A stretch of 32,866 nt of DNA from an uncultured Gammaproteobacteria bacterium (GTDB lineage: Bacteria; Pseudomonadota; Gammaproteobacteria; SZUA-152), in contig CAJVYS010000027.1 of the NCBI GenBank assembly GCA_913009875.1, forward strand, positions 1 to 32,866, given 5' to 3'. Positions 18,929 through 27,220 of the stretch are shown here, one piece after another. Below the pieces are notes generated by a model. It worked only from the letters and a program-made list of their open reading frames with translations. It was not told the DNA's origin and did not search any database. The position numbers and the translations under genes are program-made. Position 1 is the stretch's first letter, and each line of letters opens with the position of its first letter.

Positions 18929-19404
18929 CTGACTATGATTTCTTAAATCGGCCTGCGTGATGATTAAAATATTTCAGAAAAAGTTGCTTGCTCTCAGGCA
19001 GCATTCATGATAGGCCAACGATTAGCCTGAAGGCGGCCATATAACCAATTGATTAGAAAGGAAACACCACCAAATGACTGGCGCCAGTAGGGGGCTACCG
19101 TCAGGGAAATCCATTTCCCGCGGATCCCGCCCTTCGCCAAGATGACGGTAACTCCCCCCACATCACATAAACACCTACCGCCGGCTGCTCCACCCATGCA
19201 GTCACAAACATGAGTTGCTACATTATCTTGCTGAACATAGCGTACCACCTGAGCACTCTCCCAACCAGAACGCCCTCCCCCCTCAGGATCTGCAATCCGG
19301 CACCTCTACAATAGACGCACAAAGGCAACAATGGTATGTTCAGAAGCGTCAGCTTGTATCTCTGCTTCTACGAAAATAGTATTTTTTTCCGCTCGGATCC
19401 AACC
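18929..19404. other. divergent intergenic region, kinase/TPR operons
   Basis: About 476 bases that must hold the promoters of two divergent operons. A minus-strand frame at 18994-19248 (84 codons from GTG, four cysteines, ending RWPIMNAA) has no convincing ribosome site and I do not recognise it; the DNA composition differs from its neighbours (more GC), so it may be a remnant of an inserted or repeated sequence. No mapped promoter can be given. Confidence 0.4.
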
Positions 19405-20823
19405 ATGTTATCTCACATTTCGTTCCCATATAAATCAACCACCTTGATTTGTGGAATATTACCGTTTTTTATATCATTCTTTCCCTTCCCTGCCTTAGCA
19501 GAAGCAATCACCTTATCCAGGATCGGTGAGCTCGACAAGCGGTTCCAGGATTTTTCATCGGCGTATTACAAAGCATTAACACTCCAGAGAAAGAAATCTA
19601 AAACCCCAATTTTTCACCAACTATCACAGCTCGATCACACGGTTCGTCTGCTAGAAAAAAAGCAGCAGCATGTAGAGGCTATTGCATTGATCATCTATAA
19701 CCTGGCATTGATCAAGGACAATATCGAGACACCGTCTACACTCTATTTCATCAAGCTGTTACTGGAACGCAATGAACTGGAATCGGCAACGAACCTATTT
19801 GATAGCATCCAACGGAATAGTAATAGAATAATTATATCCAACGCCCAATATGAATTTGCTAAATACTATTTAGAGCGAAAGAAATGGAAAGCCACGCTAA
19901 AATACCTCGATGGTATCGTTGCAGATCTTGTGACAGATGACGCGCATTACGCGCTGCTGATGAAAGGGTTTTCACTACAAAACTTAAAAAAACATAGGGA
20001 GGCTATAAAGGTTTACAGGCGCATCCCCGCTATGTCGAAGTATTTTGCGCATGCCACATTGAATAGCGCTGTTGCTTATATTCGTCAAGATTGGTGGACC
20101 GATGCACATATTGCTATAAACGAGATATTGCAACAAAGCCGAGACACAGTGTCGGATGAGATGGCGAACCGGCTCTTTGTCATGTTGGGTTATTCGCTTA
20201 TGCGAAAGGAATATTACCGGAATGCCCGTGATGCCTTCCGCTCTGTAAATCTGGATAGCCAATATGCAAATCAGGCACTACTGGGATTAACTCTGACTGC
20301 GGCCAATCAAAATGATTATATTGGCGCATTAAATGCGGCTAATATATTAAAAGAAAAGGCGGGCAATGATTTACCCACAGAAGAATCCTACCTACTGATA
20401 CCCTATATTTACAACAAACTTGATCAACTCCTCACGGCTTCCGCAGGCTTTGACGAAGCTATTAATCATTACACGCAGCGCATTCAAGAATTAGAAACTC
20501 TTTTAAGCACACGTAATAACCTTGAAGAAAAGACCAGTATTATCGCAAACAGCAACATGCTTCGAATCGGCGACTATGTGCTGGACTTCAGCAAGCAGTA
20601 TCCAAAACCTTTCTTAGACAATCTCAGAGCATTGAGTGAGCTGGAAAAATACATCAATAACCAGGAAATCAGGGAAAGATTTGATCGGCTCTATTCCGAC
20701 TATCAAGCGACCCTGGATGAGATAATTCGTGAGTTATTGAATCAGAGGATAAGCTACTTATCCAGCTATACCGACCAATCAAGGTATGGACTGGCACGCG
20801 TATATGACAACAGCCCAGAATGA
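19405..20823 (+). CDS. exported TPR-repeat protein
   Basis: 472 residues from the ATG at 19405, chosen because it gives a good Sec signal peptide (about 1-34, hydrophobic core LICGILPFFISFFPF and cleavage near ALAEA). An ATG at 19336 with AAAGG upstream would add 23 residues. The mature part is all helical with TPR/Sel1-like repeats (ALIIYNLALIKDN, YEFAKYYLERKKWKATLKYLDG, ALLMKGFSLQNLKKHREAIKVYRRIP, LLGLTLTAANQNDYIGALNAANIL), then a probable coiled coil. It is predicted periplasmic. As first gene of the plus-strand operon facing the kinase, it likely acts as a scaffold in the same envelope assembly. I cannot name a function. Confidence 0.85.
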   Translation: MLSHISFPYKSTTLICGILPFFISFFPFPALAEAITLSRIGELDKRFQDFSSAYYKALTLQRKKSKTPIFHQLSQLDHTVRLLEKKQQHVEAIALIIYNLALIKDNIETPSTLYFIKLLLERNELESATNLFDSIQRNSNRIIISNAQYEFAKYYLERKKWKATLKYLDGIVADLVTDDAHYALLMKGFSLQNLKKHREAIKVYRRIPAMSKYFAHATLNSAVAYIRQDWWTDAHIAINEILQQSRDTVSDEMANRLFVMLGYSLMRKEYYRNARDAFRSVNLDSQYANQALLGLTLTAANQNDYIGALNAANILKEKAGNDLPTEESYLLIPYIYNKLDQLLTASAGFDEAINHYTQRIQELETLLSTRNNLEEKTSIIANSNMLRIGDYVLDFSKQYPKPFLDNLRALSELEKYINNQEIRERFDRLYSDYQATLDEIIRELLNQRISYLSSYTDQSRYGLARVYDNSPE

Positions 20824-20830
20824 TCTCTCC

Positions 20831-23638
20831 ATGCCTCTGAAGACGTCTCTATGCATTCTTCTGCTACTGGTAATCGCAGCATGCAGTACTCCGCAACCTC
20901 CCCGCACACTGGGTGATATTGATATAACCGATAACCATCGGCACCGAGTCATTACCTCCTCTGCAGCAAGATCAAATGAGGAAATCAGGGAGGCCTATGC
21001 AAGATACCTCAGTCACTCAGGAAAGAGTAACGGATCTCGCACGACAGCCATCAATCGTCTCGCGGAGTTGGAATTTGAGCTAGGCAGCAAAACCGCACAC
21101 GAAAAAGATCTTCTGAATAGCACTGATGAAGACAGGATTGATATCGCCTACATCGACAGACTGAACAAAATGATCGAGCTTATCACCTATTCTTTGGCCG
21201 AGTACCCAAACGCTCAAGGCAACGACAAGCTCTTATACAACCTGGCGAACGCCTATGAACAAAAAGGTGAGCTAGCTAAATCCGTGGCTGCACTCGATAT
21301 AATAGTCAACAAATATCCTGGGTCAAAATACTACCTTGAAAGCCAGTTTCGGGTCGCAGAAAATTATTATTCAAAGAAAGAGTATATTTCCGCTGAAGAC
21401 GCGTATACAAATGTAATTTACTCCAAGAGAAAAAATAAATTCATCGAAAAGTCACTCTTAAAACGGGGGTGGGCCAGATTCAAACTAGGATACCATCAAG
21501 AAGCCATTGATGATTTTCTGCATGCAGTCACGTATCACAACTTTGACAAACCAGATAAACTTACAAGCATTGAGAAGGATATTTTTGACGAGTATTTCCG
21601 CGCCATAGGACTCTCGTTCTCCTATATGGGAGACCTGAATAAGGTTTATCAGTATCTTGAAAATCAAACAGCACATGAGTATATCTACCATGTATACAAG
21701 AGCATTAGCGATATCTATTTCAAGCAAAATCGCTATTCAGATTCTGCTGTGACGCTGATCTATTTCACGAAGAAATATCCGGATTCCCGACACATACCCA
21801 AGTCCCGGGTAAAAGTTATCAAGATCTGGCGTCAAGCAGGATTTTTTACCAAATACTATGCAGCCATTGACTCTTTTTACTCAGAATACAATCCTGAAAG
21901 CCAATATTGGACAAATCAAAATGCTGACCTGAAAACACAAAGAGAAATCGATCACTCATTAAAAGAGTATACACTGCTGATGGCCAAGCATTTTCACAGC
22001 GAGTATCAGGCCAGGCAAAAAGAACCGGATTTTTCTAATGCAAAAAAATGGTATCAACGATTCCTGACCCACTATCCCCAGCATTCACGCAAGGACAACA
22101 TTCATTTTCTCTACGCAGAGTTACTATCAGAGCACGGCAGCGATGAAGAGGCGCTTCACTATTATGAGATAGCGGCCTACGATGCTGGCATCATTCTGGA
22201 TAGGGACTCGGCTTATAGTACAATTTACATTACCAGCCGCCTGTATCGGTCTGAACAGCAGGCTGACAAAAAGTCAGAATGGCTGGATCGACACATTAAG
22301 TATGCGACTCTTTATGGACAACTCTACCCAAATGACAAGCAATCCCCCGGCATAGTGACACATGCGGCAGAATTGGCTTTTAACGCCCGGATGTATAGCA
22401 AAGCCATTGAACTAACCAGCCTTGTCTCAGGTAAGGCAGACTCACGTATCATTGAAAATGTCCGTATTATTCGTGGGCAGTCATACATGGCGCTGAAACA
22501 ATATGTGAATGCCGAGGACATCTACCAATCTCTTTTACACTCAGCAAATACGGCTTATATCACTCAATATCAAATTGCGGACAAACTCGCCTTTTCCATA
22601 TACCAGCAAGGCGTTGCAGAAAAAAACAGTGGAAATATAATGCATGCCATTCGGCATTTCAGACGAATTCCCCAAATCGTTCCTGAATCAAGTATCGCCC
22701 CTGCCGGTATGGATGAGGCAGTTACATTAAGTATAAATAATGAGATGTGGGAAGAAGCCATTATTTTAATAAAAGAGTATCAGGCGCGTTACCCTCATCA
22801 CGATCTCAACCAGGATATGAGCAAGAAACTTTCACTCGCGTATTTAAGATCGGGGCAAGATATTGCCGCTGCCCAAGAATATGAAAAGATATCGAAATCC
22901 GGAAAAGATTTAGAAATCAAGATCGCCGCGCTATGGAAGGCCGCTGAACTCTATGAATCCAATAATGAAATCTTATTGGCTATTAATGCCTACTCAGAAT
23001 TTGCAGACACATACCCTAACCTCTACTCACAGCACATGGAAGCCATGTACAGGCTTGCCGCCCTTTATGACTCCATTAACACACCGGACAGTGCCAACCT
23101 TTGGCGGCATAGAATACTGATTGCCGATAAAGATATAGTCAGGGAGAAAAAAACTGAGCGGACGAATTTTATTACATCATCAAGCGCTCTGGTTTTGGCG
23201 AATAACGAATACAAAGCCTATAAAAAATTGAAGCTTCTGCTGCCGTTGAAAGAAAGCCTGAAAAGGAAAAAATTATCACTTCAAAAGGCCGTCAGGCTAT
23301 TTGGACAGGCATCTGTATATGGTGTAGCGGAAACGACAACTGAAGCCACACACGGTATAGCCGAAATATACAACATATTTAGCCAGACTTTATTGCATTC
23401 TGAGCGCCCTCTTGGTCTGAACAATGACGAGCTTGAAGAGTATGAAATCCTCTTAGAAGACCAGGCCTTTCCCTTCGAGGAGAAGGCCATCGAATTTTTT
23501 GAAGTCAATCTTTCATATATCAAAGATGGCTTTTATGATTCATGGATTCAAAAAAGCCATCATCAATTGATGATACTATTTCCTGCTAAATATCAACGAC
23601 AAGCAAAAACAGATACTTACATCAATGTATTACACTAG
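20831..23638 (+). CDS. large TPR-repeat lipoprotein
   Basis: 935 residues from the ATG at 20831, seven bases after the previous stop. The N-terminus is a lipoprotein signal with lipobox IAAC (Cys18), so mature protein is lipid-anchored; the +2 residue is Ser, compatible with sorting to the outer membrane. In-frame ATGs at 20786 and 20804 overlap the previous gene and would spoil the signal. Many TPR-like helical pairs span the protein (LLYNLANAYEQKGELAKSVA, QFRVAENYYSKKEYISAEDAY, RVIRGQSYMALKQYVNAEDIY-like stretch near 545-570, AALYDSINTPDSANLWRHR). Overall form resembles BamD/YbgF- or GltE/AgmT-type scaffold lipoproteins associated with ExbB/TolQ-like motors, but sequence identity to those is not claimed. 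It overlaps the next gene by 14 bases. Confidence 0.87.
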   Translation: MPLKTSLCILLLLVIAACSTPQPPRTLGDIDITDNHRHRVITSSAARSNEEIREAYARYLSHSGKSNGSRTTAINRLAELEFELGSKTAHEKDLLNSTDEDRIDIAYIDRLNKMIELITYSLAEYPNAQGNDKLLYNLANAYEQKGELAKSVAALDIIVNKYPGSKYYLESQFRVAENYYSKKEYISAEDAYTNVIYSKRKNKFIEKSLLKRGWARFKLGYHQEAIDDFLHAVTYHNFDKPDKLTSIEKDIFDEYFRAIGLSFSYMGDLNKVYQYLENQTAHEYIYHVYKSISDIYFKQNRYSDSAVTLIYFTKKYPDSRHIPKSRVKVIKIWRQAGFFTKYYAAIDSFYSEYNPESQYWTNQNADLKTQREIDHSLKEYTLLMAKHFHSEYQARQKEPDFSNAKKWYQRFLTHYPQHSRKDNIHFLYAELLSEHGSDEEALHYYEIAAYDAGIILDRDSAYSTIYITSRLYRSEQQADKKSEWLDRHIKYATLYGQLYPNDKQSPGIVTHAAELAFNARMYSKAIELTSLVSGKADSRIIENVRIIRGQSYMALKQYVNAEDIYQSLLHSANTAYITQYQIADKLAFSIYQQGVAEKNSGNIMHAIRHFRRIPQIVPESSIAPAGMDEAVTLSINNEMWEEAIILIKEYQARYPHHDLNQDMSKKLSLAYLRSGQDIAAAQEYEKISKSGKDLEIKIAALWKAAELYESNNEILLAINAYSEFADTYPNLYSQHMEAMYRLAALYDSINTPDSANLWRHRILIADKDIVREKKTERTNFITSSSALVLANNEYKAYKKLKLLLPLKESLKRKKLSLQKAVRLFGQASVYGVAETTTEATHGIAEIYNIFSQTLLHSERPLGLNNDELEEYEILLEDQAFPFEEKAIEFFEVNLSYIKDGFYDSWIQKSHHQLMILFPAKYQRQAKTDTYINVLH

Positions 23639-24224
23639 AATCATTATCATATTAAGCCTGCTGTCGTTATCCGCTTGCAGTCAACATATTGGGCAGGAAT
23701 ATGATGAAAACTCAGCGCAAAGCGAAGGCTTTACAAGCGATCCCGAATCCGAAATCAGGTTATATCAGCAGGCCATCATGCATCTTAGAGATAACGACCT
23801 GGATATGGCAAAAGATATTCTCGTTGCTTTCACAAAAAACCGTCCTGAACTTGCTGGCCCATGGGCCAACCTGGGACTCATCAAAATCAAGGACAATGAT
23901 CTGGACGCGGCAGAAAAATTATTAAAGATCGCCGTGGAGAAAAACCCTAAAATGGCTCAGGCATATAACCTGCTTGGCTTTATCGAAAACAAGCGTGGCA
24001 ATCTACAACAGGCTAAACGGCTTTATACGCAAGCAATTCAGCATAAGCATGACTACGCTGTCGCACACTACAACCTTGCCTTGCTCTATGACATCTATTA
24101 TCAGGAAACAGAGAAGGCCATAGTGCACTATCAACGCTACCTGGAATTAATTGAACATAGCGACCAGGAAACTATCGATTGGTTGAATGAGCTAAAACGT
24201 TCACTGGAGCGAAAAGTGTTATGA
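23625..24224 (+). CDS. small TPR-repeat lipoprotein
   Basis: 199 residues. Signal peptide with lipobox LSAC (Cys at residue 18, +2 Ser) points to an outer-membrane lipoprotein. Three to four canonical TPRs follow: AIMHLRDNDLDMAKDILVAF, AGPWANLGLIKIKDNDLDAA, AQAYNLLGFIENKRGNLQQA and AVAHYNLALLYDIYYQETEKA. Its start lies inside the preceding gene and its stop overlaps the following ATG (ATGA), so translation of the three genes is probably coupled. Similar in size and form to PilW-type TPR lipoproteins, but no pilus genes are near. Confidence 0.9.
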   Translation: MYYTRIIIILSLLSLSACSQHIGQEYDENSAQSEGFTSDPESEIRLYQQAIMHLRDNDLDMAKDILVAFTKNRPELAGPWANLGLIKIKDNDLDAAEKLLKIAVEKNPKMAQAYNLLGFIENKRGNLQQAKRLYTQAIQHKHDYAVAHYNLALLYDIYYQETEKAIVHYQRYLELIEHSDQETIDWLNELKRSLERKVL

Positions 24225-24478
24225 AAATCTTATCTGGCATTTTATTTCTACTGTTTACCGGCACCAGTTTGTACGCGGATGACACACGAGAACTGGATGT
24301 TACGATCATCAAGGGGAATAAAGAGGCGCCACAAATCTTATACATGGTGCCGTGGCAAGAAACTAAGACATCAACAAAAAAAGAAGAACAGAAACTCGTA
24401 TTGCACAGTTTATTTGGGGATTTATTTGACCCTATGCTGCCCGAGAAACTTGACCAACAGATGGAAATAAACGAATGA
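24221..24478 (+). CDS. small exported protein of the TPR operon, function unknown
   Basis: 85 residues with a clear signal peptide (about 1-19, ILSGILFLLFTGTSLYA). The mature part contains ELDVTIIKGNKEAPQILYMVPW, a block I associate loosely with small proteins encoded beside ExbB/ExbD/AgmX-type operons, then a charged, helical tail. ATG overlaps the stop of the preceding TPR lipoprotein by four bases (ATGA), good evidence that it is really translated. It is the last gene of the operon and converges on tpsB with a 31-base gap. I do not know its function. Confidence 0.8.
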   Translation: MKILSGILFLLFTGTSLYADDTRELDVTIIKGNKEAPQILYMVPWQETKTSTKKEEQKLVLHSLFGDLFDPMLPEKLDQQMEINE

Positions 24479-24509
24479 AACGAACCTGGATGGCTTTTCA
24501 GGGAAAGTT

Positions 24510-26378
24510 TCAGAACCCATACTGAATATCAAACAATATTCTCATCTCTTTCTCGTCAGGTGCAATATCGGGTCTTGAGAAATTGCTTCCCAGTGGGAAG
24601 GCGAACTGAATATTTCCCTTGAACCCAACACCGCGTGCGAACTGCAAACCGATCCCCACATCGCTGAGCTTGGCAGTCACGGCATCTTCGTTAATTATGG
24701 GTTGCTGCTTACCATATGCATAGTCAGCAAACACAAACGGTTTGATCATTTTTTGAATGTTAGCACCCATAAAACCCGGACTACTAAACACCCAATCTAC
24801 ACCTGCATATACTGCATCATCGGCTGAGTAAATATTGGGGGAAAATGCACGAACACGGGACAGGCCTGCTGCTGAAAATCTGACCAAGGTAGACAGATTG
24901 GTACCGGAATATTGCGCACTGGTGCGAAAGATAAGCCTGGTGTTCGCATCAAAATATGGAATTCGCCAGAACATCAGGGATGTATATTCCGCTGATAAAA
25001 TATAATATTTTTTATCCCGCTCGGCACCTGCTCCGAACACAAATGTGCCAGATGTCAATCTGACATTTCCCTGATGGAGCAACTGGGAAGATTCTCGCAA
25101 AATATCGTAGTTAAACTGTAATGAAGTGTTTTCCAGGCGTTCATCAAGTCGTCCGCCGACATCAGGTATGTCCCCTACTTGCAAGTCAGACTCGAGATCT
25201 TCATATTTTAATACCAGATTGTAGCTTTTGACCCGACTTCTTCTGAATATATATGTTACTGAGACATCTTTGGCATTCACTATCCCGTTAAGGTTGAGAC
25301 TGGTCAACGAGGATGATTGATCGACCACAAACTGGTTTTTTGAAATACCGGCACCGATCTTGAATCTGGGGCTAAATACATTCATTTGGTAATTCAACCG
25401 CCAATACCTTGTATTATTCGGGCGCGATGCATTTAAGATGCTCAGTTTAAAGAGATCGGCAAAACCAAGCGTATTATTTACTTGAATATCCGCGTACAGG
25501 CGATATAAGCCGGTTTCATCCGTTCCATGATTGTCAAGCCTCAGATTTGCAGAATATCTGTCTTCATCCCTAATATTTATATTCAGTTTAGTATCACCAA
25601 CCTGGGCACCTGGCTCAAAATAGCCGTCCGCAGTTACACCCGGGAAGTCATTAATTAGGTACAAGCTCTCTTCAACCGCGCTATTGGTTAGCGGCATTGC
25701 CAACATGTTATTAAAAACCGAACTGATCACCTTGTCCGAGTACAACTGGTTACCATGGGTTTGCACCTCCCCCAACACGCCAATCAATAATGTAAGGTTC
25801 ACAATGCCATCCCTTACTTCTTGCTTGGGTATATACGCCTTCGCAAGAATAAAGCCACGCTCGCGATAAAAACGGGTGATTTTATCTGCAATGGACTCTA
25901 TCTGACTCAGCAAAATACCACGCTTGGTTCGCTGTGTCCTGACCAGCCAGATTAACCTCTGTACTTCACTCGGTGTGACGTGGCGACCCTGAGTTTCATC
26001 TTCTATATCCACTAATAAATCAGACAGTTCCCCCAGCTCATCAATGGTATAGCCGGAGGGTAAATATTCACCTTCATCCATCAAATCTGCACGTATCTCT
26101 TCGACCATCTTTCCCAGAGCTTTCCTGGTAATACCCAATTCTGGATATTCAACAAGGCCCTGTATTCTGAACTCTGAGACAGCCAGGCGCGGCCCTGCAG
26201 ATGGATCAGGACTTCGCTCTTGAACCCCTGGGATATCCAAATCCCTCAGCATGCTCTTTTTTTTCAACTCGGGCGTTTCAGTTATTTCAGGCATTTCCAA
26301 GATTCCCGCCATAAGCTGTGAAGCGAATACACAAGTACCAAGGAAAAGTATCAAACTTATTTTATTTGGGATTAACAT
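24510..26378 (-). CDS. two-partner secretion outer-membrane transporter (TpsB; ShlB/FhaC/HecB family)
   Basis: 622 residues from the ATG at 26378, which gives a plain Sec signal (MLIPNKISLILFLGTCVFAS). The frame is open further up to 26462, with two earlier ATGs giving 650 residues; the ribosome site is poor for all. After a proline-rich linker come two POTRA domains (about 70-290): VSEFRIQGLVEYPELGI ... FYRERGFILAKAYIPKQEVRDGIVNLTLLIG, then GNQLYSDKVISSVFNNM. The 16-strand barrel follows and ends with the terminal phenylalanine motif FDIQYGF. The lid-loop motif reads VRAF in place of the usual VRGY/F. The first POTRA carries an extra ~70-residue helical insertion. It should export the giant protein encoded upstream on the same strand. 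Confidence 0.93.
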   Translation of the reverse strand: MLIPNKISLILFLGTCVFASQLMAGILEMPEITETPELKKKSMLRDLDIPGVQERSPDPSAGPRLAVSEFRIQGLVEYPELGITRKALGKMVEEIRADLMDEGEYLPSGYTIDELGELSDLLVDIEDETQGRHVTPSEVQRLIWLVRTQRTKRGILLSQIESIADKITRFYRERGFILAKAYIPKQEVRDGIVNLTLLIGVLGEVQTHGNQLYSDKVISSVFNNMLAMPLTNSAVEESLYLINDFPGVTADGYFEPGAQVGDTKLNINIRDEDRYSANLRLDNHGTDETGLYRLYADIQVNNTLGFADLFKLSILNASRPNNTRYWRLNYQMNVFSPRFKIGAGISKNQFVVDQSSSLTSLNLNGIVNAKDVSVTYIFRRSRVKSYNLVLKYEDLESDLQVGDIPDVGGRLDERLENTSLQFNYDILRESSQLLHQGNVRLTSGTFVFGAGAERDKKYYILSAEYTSLMFWRIPYFDANTRLIFRTSAQYSGTNLSTLVRFSAAGLSRVRAFSPNIYSADDAVYAGVDWVFSSPGFMGANIQKMIKPFVFADYAYGKQQPIINEDAVTAKLSDVGIGLQFARGVGFKGNIQFAFPLGSNFSRPDIAPDEKEMRILFDIQYGF

Positions 26379-26462
26379 AAATAGTTTCACAAAAAATACA
26401 TCTTTAATATTCCTATCGAAAGCAAATACCTTGAGCAATACAGCAATATTCATCAAGGGCAC

Positions 26463-26775
26463 AGTACCATTTCGGGTGCCTCTTCAGGGGTAACATATAT
26501 GCAGAACGAGATTTTCAGCTGATTTTTCCGAAACAGCACCAACAGTCGGTGCTTCAGGCAATACAACTACGGGACTCCACAGAAACATCCGGAGGGTTCG
26601 TCTGCCAGTCAAGTAGGCTGCGCTGGGCAGCTCAGCGATTCCCGAAGTATTTGGGTGAGGGTGCTCCTGTACCTCGCTTTAGCAGGGAAACTTTCGGCTC
26701 TCCCGAGTTCCCGGGCTACCCCCATGAACATTACAAGGGAATCCCAAGGTTCCGAATTTATCTCGGCACAAGGAG
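26463..26775. other. non-coding, structured stretch upstream of tpsB
   Basis: About 310 bases without a gene I would support. It is GC-richer than its surroundings and rich in short inverted repeats: AGCACC...GGTGCT near 26536-26554, GCTGC...GCAGC near 26619-26633, and CCCG...CGGG near 26703-26718. A plus-strand open frame through it (26549-26869) has no homology I recognise. On the minus strand it forms the leader of tpsB, so a structured RNA or regulatory leader is possible; it does not match the c-di-GMP, cobalamin or fluoride riboswitch consensus patterns I checked. Confidence 0.4.
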
Positions 26776-26952
26776 CTATTTGTTAGCCTTGTCTTTGCCA
26801 CCAAATTTTGGTTTTACCCTAAACAATAATGCAGCAAAAGTTATAACTATCATGATTAAAAAGGCATAGTTTCCAAGAACTTGGAACGCGATTAAAGATA
26901 GCCAAAATATTACGATGGCGGCAATTAAAAAAAGTAAATTCTTAATCATCAT
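26776..26952 (-). CDS. 58-residue two-helix membrane protein
   Basis: The protein starts MMIKNLLFLIAAIVIFW and has two hydrophobic stretches (about 5-23 and 28-44) followed by a basic, soluble tail ending GGKDKANK. Its first ATG (26950-26952) overlaps the TGA of the preceding 37-codon gene in the ATGA arrangement, a strong sign of coupled translation. Likely an inner-membrane small protein; no family is recognised. It lies between the TPS exoprotein gene and tpsB on the same strand. Confidence 0.6.
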   Translation of the reverse strand: MMIKNLLFLIAAIVIFWLSLIAFQVLGNYAFLIMIVITFAALLFRVKPKFGGKDKANK

Positions 26953-27062
26953 GTAGCTTTTTGATAGCTATCAAACAGGCCCTGTGGAACTGGTGCACCT
27001 AATGCACTCATATTTTCATTAAAATATTTCTTAAAATCACCTGGGTTATAACATTGACTCAT
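26949..27062 (-). CDS. 37-residue peptide, phasin-N-terminus-like
   Basis: An ATG at 27062 is preceded by a near-consensus ribosome site, AAGGAG, eight bases upstream. The peptide starts MSQCYNPGDFKKYFNENMSA and ends GLFDSYQKAT; the FKKYFNENMSALGAP-like pattern recalls the N-terminus of some phasin-type proteins, which are far longer, so this may be a stand-alone small protein or the remains of a truncated gene. Its stop codon overlaps the start of the following 58-codon gene. Function unknown. Confidence 0.55.
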   Translation of the reverse strand: MSQCYNPGDFKKYFNENMSALGAPVPQGLFDSYQKAT

Positions 27063-27220
27063 GGTATTTCTCCTTAATGCCTTGATTTGGCTAACATGAT
27101 TTCTTGACTGCACCTGCATTGAGGGCACTGCTAATATTAACCCGGCATCCATATAGATCATGTTCGGCCACCGCATTCTGAAGACTGCACCTACCGCCTT
27201 CAGGCCGCGCCCCTGCCCTG

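Noticed and set aside
26463-26775. c-di-GMP (GEMM) riboswitch before tpsB
   Set aside because: I looked for the conserved GGCAAACC and GCAAAGCC blocks on both strands and did not find a convincing set.
26549-26869. 106-codon plus-strand gene
   Set aside because: No ribosome site or recognisable family, and it overlaps the better supported 58-codon minus-strand gene.
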